This document shows, piece after piece, positions 1 through 5,189 of a stretch of DNA of 5,189 nt; positions within the stretch are counted from its first letter, which is position 1, and every line of letters begins with the position of its first letter. This stretch comes from Alphaproteobacteria bacterium (lineage in GTDB: Bacteria; Pseudomonadota; Alphaproteobacteria; Rhizobiales; Hyphomicrobiaceae): the NCBI GenBank assembly GCA_022600335.1, contig JAHZKN010000245.1, positions 1 through 5,189 of the forward strand. Direction: 5' to 3'. A program made the position numbers and the translations under genes. The notes below the pieces were generated by a model. That model ran no database searches. It saw only the letters and a list, made by a program, of their open reading frames with translations, and was not told the DNA's origin.

Positions 1-1577
1 CACGCGTATCTCTCATGCTGGTTGCAGCACTGCCGCCATTCATCGCCATTGTCTGGTCGCTTGGCCTCCTTGGGTGGCTTGGCTTTAAGCTCAACTTGTT
101 TCTCAATGTGATGACGCCGCTGATCATGGTGATGGGATTTTCAGATTCCATGCAGATGGTGTCAGCGATCCGGTTGCGTCTAAGGGAAGGGGATACCCGT
201 TTTGAGGCGGCTCGATTTGCTGTGCGCGTCGTCGGACCGGCTTGTGTTTTGGCCAACGCAACCGCGTTGTTGGCATTTTTGGCGTTACTGTTGTCGCAAT
301 CAGGCCTAATCCGCACGTTTGGTATGGCCGGCGCCTTTGCAACGGTCATATCCTATATTGTCTGCCTGTTGGTACTGCCGGTCCTTGCAGTTCTTCTTAT
401 TCGCAAAGAGGACCGTCTCTCAAAGGACAAAGCGCCTGCAGATTTCTTAATGGACGGGCTAACGTGGTTGGTTGGCGCTGTTGTGGATCATGTCGTCAAG
501 AGGCCCATTCTGTATTCCGTTTTGGGATGGGGCTTGCTGGCGTTGTTCTATTGGTCGTTTGCTAGTCTTGAAACGCGCTATCGTCTTGCAGACCAAGTGC
601 CAGATCGCGAACAAGCACTCCAGGCCAGCGCCAGTTTGGACAAAAAGCTTACCGGTGCCAATCCGGTGCATGTGATGATCCAATGGCCAAAGTCTCAGGG
701 CCTTTATGAGCCGGCAACACTCTCAGTGATTGGCGAGGCACATTCGATTCTTGAAAGCAAAGCTGGCCTTGGCAACGTATGGTCGATCGATAGCCTGCGG
801 CGTTGGCTAACAGATGCGGGTGACGCCAGCATTGAGACCGTGAAGAAGTATGTTGGATATCTTCCAGAGCATCTGGTTCGACGATTCATAGACAAAGATG
901 ATGCTGCAGTTTTGGTCACGGCACGTTTGCCAGACATTGATGCCAGTGAAATTCTACCTGTAGTGCAGACGATCGATACCGCGCTAGAACCGATACGCAA
1001 AGCCAATCCAGGGTTTGAATTTGCCGTCACCGGATTGCCGGCGATTGCGGCGCGCAACAGTCACTCAATGATTAGCGATTTGAAGGACAAACTGCCAGCA
1101 TGCGTCGCCTTTGCAGCTTTGATACTTGGCCTGGCGTTTCGCTCATCATTTGTTTCTGTGATGACCATTTTACCAGGTCTCTTCCCAGTCGTCGCAGCCA
1201 GTATGGTGCTTTACCTATTCGGGTTTGGGCTCGAGTTTGCATCTGTAGTGGGGCTGATTGTGGTCTTTGGCATTGGTATCGACTCGCTGATTCACTTTAT
1301 GAACCGCCTCAAGATTCAGGAAGACTTAGGTGATCCGCCTGACGTGGCAATTCGTAGTGCGCGCATTTTGGTCGGACCTGCAATTATTTTGACAACCATT
1401 GTGCTCACCTTTGGACTTGGTGTGACGGTATTCTCTGATCTTCCTTCTCTGCGCTTGTTTGGGATGGTGTGCGGGCTGACCCTCATGGCGTCTCTTATTG
1501 GTGATTTGATCTTTTTGCCGGCAACCGTGCGGGTTGGGCGCATGTTGTGGCCGGGCAAAACGCAGAAAGATTCATAG
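1..1577 (+). CDS. RND/MMPL-family exporter, C-terminal part (5' end outside the window)
   Basis: The frame is open from the left edge (first full codon at 3), so the ATG at 15 is an internal Met and not the start. Numbering from that Met gives 520 residues. Hydrophobic segments lie near residues 2-22, 27-48, 77-97 and 105-129 (TM3-TM6 of an RND protein), 163-182 (TM7), and 361-378, 382-402, 405-430, 451-472 and 480-505 (TM8-TM12). The hydrophilic stretch 183-358 is the second periplasmic loop. The two halves are internally homologous: GFSDSMQM (41-48) in TM4 matches GIGIDSLIHF (419-428) in TM10, and each is followed by a basic loop and a VGPA motif (VVGPA, 72-76; LVGPA, 452-456). Such proteins use the proton gradient to export lipids or other hydrophobic compounds from the inner membrane; the substrate here is unknown. 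Family members usually have about 750-900 residues, so roughly 250-350 are missing upstream. The gene ends in TAG directly followed by an in-frame TAA. The family call is firm; the substrate and subfamily are not. Confidence 0.9.
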   Translation, partial: RVSLMLVAALPPFIAIVWSLGLLGWLGFKLNLFLNVMTPLIMVMGFSDSMQMVSAIRLRLREGDTRFEAARFAVRVVGPACVLANATALLAFLALLLSQSGLIRTFGMAGAFATVISYIVCLLVLPVLAVLLIRKEDRLSKDKAPADFLMDGLTWLVGAVVDHVVKRPILYSVLGWGLLALFYWSFASLETRYRLADQVPDREQALQASASLDKKLTGANPVHVMIQWPKSQGLYEPATLSVIGEAHSILESKAGLGNVWSIDSLRRWLTDAGDASIETVKKYVGYLPEHLVRRFIDKDDAAVLVTARLPDIDASEILPVVQTIDTALEPIRKANPGFEFAVTGLPAIAARNSHSMISDLKDKLPACVAFAALILGLAFRSSFVSVMTILPGLFPVVAASMVLYLFGFGLEFASVVGLIVVFGIGIDSLIHFMNRLKIQEDLGDPPDVAIRSARILVGPAIILTTIVLTFGLGVTVFSDLPSLRLFGMVCGLTLMASLIGDLIFLPATVRVGRMLWPGKTQKDS

Positions 1578-1606
1578 TAAGCTCAGCATCGAGGGTGCAA
1601 AGGAAA

Positions 1607-1634
1607 CCCGCGCGCAGCTTTAGCAACGCGCGGG
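1607..1634. terminator. Probable bidirectional rho-independent terminator between convergent genes
   Basis: A perfect 8-bp inverted repeat, cccgcgcg (1607-1614) and cgcgcggg (1627-1634), encloses a 12-nt loop. It lies 29 nt after the stop of the + strand exporter and 17 nt after the stop of the - strand gene. On the - strand the hairpin is followed directly by TTTCCTTTG, a fair U-rich tail. On the + strand it is followed by the weaker CATTTCTCATT. It probably ends the - strand transcript best and may also act on the + strand. The stem and spacing are seen directly; termination is inferred. Confidence 0.72.
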
Positions 1635-1651
1635 CATTTCTCATTGTCACG

Positions 1652-4600
1652 CTACTTCTGTTGTGTGCGTGCTCGTTTTCGATTTGTGCGTTTTGCACCT
1701 AATGCCATCGTTTTCGGAAGGCGTTTGAACTTTAAGTTCTGAGACTTGGGCTTCATGATCTGAGTGCCGGACTTTGGCAGCTTCAAGATGGGTGCCTTTT
1801 TGATTGGCCGCCCAGGCTTAATGGGAAACGTCTTGACCTTAGGCCGACACTTCCCGTTCTTCCATTCTTTGCCGGCCAAAGTACAAAGCAGCTTGACAGA
1901 TGGCTTAGGACGGCAGCGCCCCTTCTTCCACGTGCCACCTTTCTTCAGGCATTTGTCTTTTGCGCTGAGACCAAACTGGCACGAATTGTTTTTCCATGTG
2001 CCACCGGCTTTGCGGCATTTCTCCTGTGCTGTCTCTGGCATGATGCACCGACCGCGACGCCATTTGCCACCGCGTAGTTTGCAGAAGCACTTTGCATCGT
2101 TTGCGCGACAGGCGGTCGGCGGGCGCGTCTCGCAACTCCAGGTCTTTGCGTTCCAAATCTTTCCGGACCCACACGGACACTTGCCGCTTTTTGGCACAGG
2201 CTTGCCGTCCGGGCACAGGCGCTCCGGTGGTGGCAGCGTGATGCGCACGCATTTTTTGAGGATTCGCGTATAGCCAGATTTGCAAACACACTTGCCGTAG
2301 CGATTGGGCTCTTCATTTTTACCGCGGCATTGCGGCGGCGGAGGTGGCGGTGGATCGATGCCGACATCCGGCACGCAGCGCCTTTTATACCACCGGTAGC
2401 CCTTGTTGCAGACGCAGCGACCAAGGTCATAGTCGTAGTGTGCATTTCTAGTGCGACACATTTTCTTGCGCACACACGCGCCATCTATTCGTAAATAGCC
2501 TGATTTGCAGACACACCTGTCGCCACGAAGTTCTTCATTCGTGCCGCATTGGGCATGATCCTGGCACCGCTCTGGCAATGGCAAACCACGCTTTTCAATT
2601 TGCTTGCAAGTAAGCGGGACACACTTCAGACGGCTCCAGCTCCAACGGCTATAGCGATCGCACGGTTGATCTGGCACGCAGCGGCGCTGTTTGTTGTCCC
2701 AATGCGAACCTTGCGGGCAGGTTTGCGGTGTCACGCAACGTTGCTTGCGCGGGTTCCAGTGCTGACCTTCTGGGCACGACGGCGTGCATGTGCCCTGATA
2801 TTGATTCCAAATGGTGTCACGTGGACAACATTTTCCGTTTGGTTTGCGCCGCTCGGGATCGAAGCATTGCTTGGGTTCACACTTGCCGATTTTACGGTTC
2901 CATGTTTCACCGCGCGGGCACGGGCAACTGCCGTCTGAGCGGCGTGCGCGCCCATTTGGACATGTTGGCTCAGGATCAACGATCGGATAAATCGGATCGA
3001 CCTCAGGCAGTGGCTTGGTGCACTTGCGCGATGGAATTTTGGCGACGGCAGAAGCAGTATCGTCGCTGCCATCACTATTGCCGCGCGTACCTGCAATTGG
3101 AAATACAAGGCTGGCGGTGTTCTTGAGACTGCATAAGCCCCGCTCAGGCACTTCCGCTGTCACTGAGAACTTGAGCGTGTCACCCTTCTGTAGATTCGTC
3201 ACTGGGTATTCACACTCATAGTTGACGCCACCGCCGGAGCAATTCCAAGCAGCATCAAAGGTCAAGGCTTCAGGCGTTGCGCTAAAGGTCTCTTTTAGTT
3301 TGATTGCGCTAGTCAGCGGATCAGGCCCAAGATTAGTCAGCGTGACGTCATAAATGCAGCGCCACAAGTTCCCGATCTTTGTGCATGGTCCCTTTGCAAT
3401 CTTTTCTGTCTTTATATTCGTTGGATCGCATGTGATGAACAACATGCCACCAACCCACCACTGCAGGAACGCATCGGCACTGGCCTCTGCCTCATCATCT
3501 GTGATTTTGAAGTTGCTTTGACTGCCGCCGGCTGGTGCTGTGATCTTGACACGATTGGTCACCTTGCATCCGTTTGCCTCCAAGTCAGGAAGCGGCATGG
3601 AGATTTTCACAGGGAAGCTTGTCGATGCCCCTTTGATAAGGTCAACACTACCGCCTGAATTACATTTGTAGTTCGGTGCCGGACCACCGCACACCCAGCC
3701 GGGGTCACCGCTGGTTAGCGTCGCCTTCTCGGGCACAGTTTCGTCCAAAGATACAAAATCGCTAAATGGGACTTCGCCTTCATTGGTGATTTCGATTTCG
3801 TAGTCGCATTCGATCACGTCGCCACCAGCCTTTTGGCACTTGCCACCATTGAGCGCGGTCTTTTCAATTTTGAGGTTGGATGCAACCTCGACAGGAAGCA
3901 CCTCAGTCCACATGCAGCTCTGTCCGGCACCTGGTCCTGGTGGACCGGGCAGGGGACCGAACAACGGATCTGTAACCGTGAAGCAGTTGTGGGCCCAATA
4001 GCCGACGCCGGCTGGGTCCGCTGGCAACGTGACGGTCATGTCGAATGACGTAGATGCACCGGCTGCCAGCGTGAGCTGTGTGACGCACGACATGGGGAGG
4101 TTTCCAGGCAGTCCACCATCGCACAATGGGTCCGGATTGATGCCTACGATCGGCAGGGCTGCCGGGGCACCAGAAATAAACAGCTGGTCGGTGAGCATAA
4201 CTTTCCCGGTAAAGGCACTGTCACCGGTATTTGTGATGGTAAGTGTATACGTGGCATCGCCACTGGCGACCCCAACTTGGGGACCAGTTTTTTCAAACTT
4301 CAGATCCGCACCGCCTTCATCGCAAGCAATTCCAAAATGCGGCCAAGCAAGGGACGCACAATTTTTGAATCCAAAGTTGCCAGCGGCCACCAGGTCTGCC
4401 GTGTTGAGTTGAACGGTAACATTGCGCGATATACCAGGCGGCAAAGAGAAACCTGGAAGCGCACAGGCAAAATCAGCAGTTGGTGTCGGCGTACAGAACC
4501 AGTCCGCGCCATCCGGGGTCGCAGACGTAATATTGGTGACTCCGCCCACACCAGGTCCCGATAGGATTGTTGAGACGTCCGAAAATATGATTGGCCATGC

Positions 4601-5189
4601 TGGCGTTTCAGAGCCCGTGTTGGTGACCGAGATGGTGCATGAGATCAATCCACCGATGGCACCTGGCGCACAAACTTTGTCAATTTTGACAACAGGCGTG
4701 CCGTGCGGGATTTCTGGTGGCTCTTCAGGAATTTCTGGCGGCAGAACCGGAACATCAATTTCGGGGTCGTCAACCTGGGCGACGGATTGGCATGGCGCGT
4801 AGACGGAAACATCTCCACTGTGACCAATTTTTCTGGCCTCGCTCGTTGCACCATCTGATGTCACAAACCAGCTTTCCCATGGCGCCACTTCTGAGCCACC
4901 AAAGAAGTAATCGACAACGCCTTGCAGCGCGCCCGATCCGGTGAGGGGTTGAGATGCGTTGATGGGATCGCCGGTTGATTTGTCGACGCCCTGCAATCCG
5001 CTAACGAAGCGTTCGCCGCCACGCGCGACGCGGTCTTCATCCGATCCATCCCGCAGATTGGATCCTGAGATCCAAACGGTTGTATTGCAGGTGCCAACCT
5101 CAAGTTGACCGCTGCTGTCATAACCGTAGCCAAGCGCAACACCTCCATCGCTGCTGCGATGCGGGCGCTTTAGGCCGACAGCGATTTCA
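1652..5189 (-). CDS. Large cysteine-rich protein with four DUF11-like repeats and a basic C-terminal tail (5' end outside the window)
   Basis: The frame is open from the right edge to a TAG at 1654-1652, giving at least 1178 codons. There is no ATG or GTG in the first 64 visible codons, and the only early alternative, a TTG at 4996, sits inside coding-like sequence, so the real start is upstream. Residues are numbered from that TTG. The order is: an unassigned segment (visible upstream part to about 75); a Pro/Glu-rich linker (81-100); four DUF11-like beta-sandwich repeats (about 101-229, 230-371, 372-525, 526-660), each with an ITNTG-like strand motif; a Pro-rich linker (661-678); a region of 42 cysteines (679-1050); and a Lys/Arg-rich tail (1053-1114). 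DUF11-type domains occur in bacterial surface proteins, and this many regularly spaced cysteines implies disulfides formed outside the cytoplasm. A secreted or surface-attached structural or adhesive role is an inference. No catalytic motif, transmembrane segment, LPXTG signal or autotransporter barrel is visible. The signal peptide, if present, is off the window. Function is unknown. Confidence 0.88.
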   Translation of the reverse strand, partial: EIAVGLKRPHRSSDGGVALGYGYDSSGQLEVGTCNTTVWISGSNLRDGSDEDRVARGGERFVSGLQGVDKSTGDPINASQPLTGSGALQGVVDYFFGGSEVAPWESWFVTSDGATSEARKIGHSGDVSVYAPCQSVAQVDDPEIDVPVLPPEIPEEPPEIPHGTPVVKIDKVCAPGAIGGLISCTISVTNTGSETPAWPIIFSDVSTILSGPGVGGVTNITSATPDGADWFCTPTPTADFACALPGFSLPPGISRNVTVQLNTADLVAAGNFGFKNCASLAWPHFGIACDEGGADLKFEKTGPQVGVASGDATYTLTITNTGDSAFTGKVMLTDQLFISGAPAALPIVGINPDPLCDGGLPGNLPMSCVTQLTLAAGASTSFDMTVTLPADPAGVGYWAHNCFTVTDPLFGPLPGPPGPGAGQSCMWTEVLPVEVASNLKIEKTALNGGKCQKAGGDVIECDYEIEITNEGEVPFSDFVSLDETVPEKATLTSGDPGWVCGGPAPNYKCNSGGSVDLIKGASTSFPVKISMPLPDLEANGCKVTNRVKITAPAGGSQSNFKITDDEAEASADAFLQWWVGGMLFITCDPTNIKTEKIAKGPCTKIGNLWRCIYDVTLTNLGPDPLTSAIKLKETFSATPEALTFDAAWNCSGGGVNYECEYPVTNLQKGDTLKFSVTAEVPERGLCSLKNTASLVFPIAGTRGNSDGSDDTASAVAKIPSRKCTKPLPEVDPIYPIVDPEPTCPNGRARRSDGSCPCPRGETWNRKIGKCEPKQCFDPERRKPNGKCCPRDTIWNQYQGTCTPSCPEGQHWNPRKQRCVTPQTCPQGSHWDNKQRRCVPDQPCDRYSRWSWSRLKCVPLTCKQIEKRGLPLPERCQDHAQCGTNEELRGDRCVCKSGYLRIDGACVRKKMCRTRNAHYDYDLGRCVCNKGYRWYKRRCVPDVGIDPPPPPPPQCRGKNEEPNRYGKCVCKSGYTRILKKCVRITLPPPERLCPDGKPVPKSGKCPCGSGKIWNAKTWSCETRPPTACRANDAKCFCKLRGGKWRRGRCIMPETAQEKCRKAGGTWKNNSCQFGLSAKDKCLKKGGTWKKGRCRPKPSVKLLCTLAGKEWKNGKCRPKVKTFPIKPGRPIKKAPILKLPKSGTQIMKPKSQNLKFKRLPKTMALGAKRTNRKRARTQQK
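1820..2083 (-). repeat. Four tandem 22-residue (66-bp) Cys-Gly-Trp-Cys repeats
   Basis: Units begin at Cys 972, 994, 1016 and 1038 and are exactly 22 residues apart. Each follows C-x3-G-[GK]-x-W-[KR]-x-[GN]-x-C with the second Cys 12 residues after the first, then a 9-residue linker; the last unit runs into the basic tail. The duplication is still visible in DNA: on the + strand, ttccacgtgccacc at 1927 and ttccatgtgccacc at 1993 are 66 bp apart with one mismatch. This suggests more recent expansion than in the DUF11-like units. Confidence 0.8.
2249..2566 (-). repeat. Three EGF/EB-like modules with CVC-x2-GY-x6-C
   Basis: Three units contain CVC[KN]xGY followed by a third Cys exactly 11 residues after the second Cys of the CVC: C828/C830/C841, C861/C863/C874 and C903/C905/C916. 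Each third Cys is followed by Val. An upstream Cys (817, 847, 890) lies 11-14 residues before each CVC. The CxC-x2-GY arrangement resembles the C-terminal half of EGF-like or EB-type modules. Between the second and third units lies an uninterrupted run of seven prolines (882-888; 2333-2353). The spacing is seen directly; the fold is inferred. Confidence 0.62.
2621..2920 (-). repeat. Five Cys-Trp-Cys modules, C-x5-W-x6-C
   Basis: Starting at Cys 693, 724, 741, 760 and 779 (numbered from 4996), five short modules have exactly the same internal spacing: Cys, Trp six residues later, and a second Cys thirteen residues after the first. Four of them carry Pro after the first Cys, and three have Asn after the Trp, as in CPEGQHWNPRKQRC. 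A sixth copy with the same spacing occurs apart from the rest at Cys 942-955 (about 2132-2173). They are probably small disulfide-closed loops arranged in a rod. I do not recognise a named family with confidence. Confidence 0.7.
3017..4696 (-). repeat. Four DUF11-like beta-sandwich domain repeats in the large - strand protein
   Basis: Four consecutive units of about 130-155 residues share a plan. Each opens with a K-[IF]-[DE]-K-like strand (VVKIDK, LKFEKT, LKIEKT, IKTEKI), then a strand ending in T-N-x-G (VTNTG, ITNTG, ITNEG, LTNLG). A W-x-C or L-C motif near the middle is followed by a second Cys 9-12 residues later. Each unit then has a x-G-x-[ST]-x-x-[FV] strand (for example KGASTSF and KGDTLKF) and a final N-x-[CAV] strand. 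This is the layout of the DUF11/conserved-repeat family. Approximate unit bounds on the window are 4696-4310, 4309-3884, 3883-3422 and 3421-3017. Sequence identity between units is low, so they are old duplications. Domain edges are approximate. Confidence 0.75.

Noticed and set aside
15..17. ATG at 15 as the true start of the exporter
   Set aside because: The frame is open upstream to the edge, and a start here would remove TM1, TM2 and the first periplasmic loop of an RND protein.
1652..1840. C-terminal sorting signal or autotransporter barrel on the large protein
   Set aside because: There is no LPXTG, no hydrophobic segment and no terminal aromatic residue; the protein ends in a soluble basic tail (QQK).
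1820..2083. 66-bp spaced repeats as a possible CRISPR or regulatory iteron array
   Set aside because: The repeats are imperfect, in frame, and conserve amino acids rather than bases, so they are coding repeats.
1764..2273. Open frame of 169 codons on the + strand opposite the Cys-rich region
   Set aside because: It is a shadow of the large - strand gene. It is His/Phe/Arg-rich because it is the complement of Lys/Cys/Trp codons, and it shows no recognisable domain.
1905..2484. Other - strand frames (128 and 179 codons) overlapping the large gene
   Set aside because: They are alternative frames of the repeat-rich region with no domain, and the main frame is clearly the coding one because of its conserved Cys/Trp modules.
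1820..2920. Cys-rich modules as zinc fingers
   Set aside because: There are almost no histidines, and the Cys spacing (12-13 with a central Trp) does not match CxxC knuckles; disulfides fit better.
2549..3126. + strand frames of 129 and 132 codons
   Set aside because: They are antisense to the Cys modules, and no ribosome binding site or protein family is recognisable.
4800..5100. Possible von Willebrand A domain in the N-terminal segment (a weak DGSDED / LTGSG / FVTSDG likeness)
   Set aside because: There is no DxSxS MIDAS motif, and the spacing between the candidate motifs is too short for a vWA fold; the likeness is probably chance.

Overview
The window holds two large genes that converge on a shared terminator. 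Both are cut by the window edges at their 5' ends. No RNA gene, mobile element or CRISPR array was seen. The protein content (an RND/MMPL-type inner-membrane exporter and a large disulfide-rich protein with DUF11-like repeats) points to a Gram-negative bacterium. An alphaproteobacterium, perhaps of the Hyphomicrobiales type, is my best guess, but this rests on general resemblance and is not firm.

Left part (1-1577, + strand): the C-terminal two thirds or so of an RND-superfamily exporter. It contains TM3-TM6 of the first half, then TM7, the second periplasmic loop and TM8-TM12. It ends with two adjacent in-frame stops (TAG TAA). The gene start, TM1-TM2 and the first periplasmic loop lie upstream of the window.

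Middle (1578-1651): a 74-bp intergenic spacer with a perfect 8-bp GC-rich hairpin. It fits a rho-independent terminator serving the convergent pair, with the better T-rich tail on the - strand.

Right part (1652-5189, - strand): one open frame of at least 1178 codons that runs off the right edge. The visible protein has an unassigned N-terminal segment, a proline/glutamate-rich linker and four DUF11-like beta-sandwich repeats with regular cysteine pairs. These are followed by a 42-cysteine region made of three distinct short module types, and then a 62-residue lysine/arginine-rich tail with no acidic residue. It looks like an exported, disulfide-stabilised surface or envelope protein of unknown function. 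This is the most unusual object in the window.

Nothing in the layout makes the two genes an operon or a system: they face each other and probably only share a terminator. The main novelty is the modular architecture of the right-hand protein.
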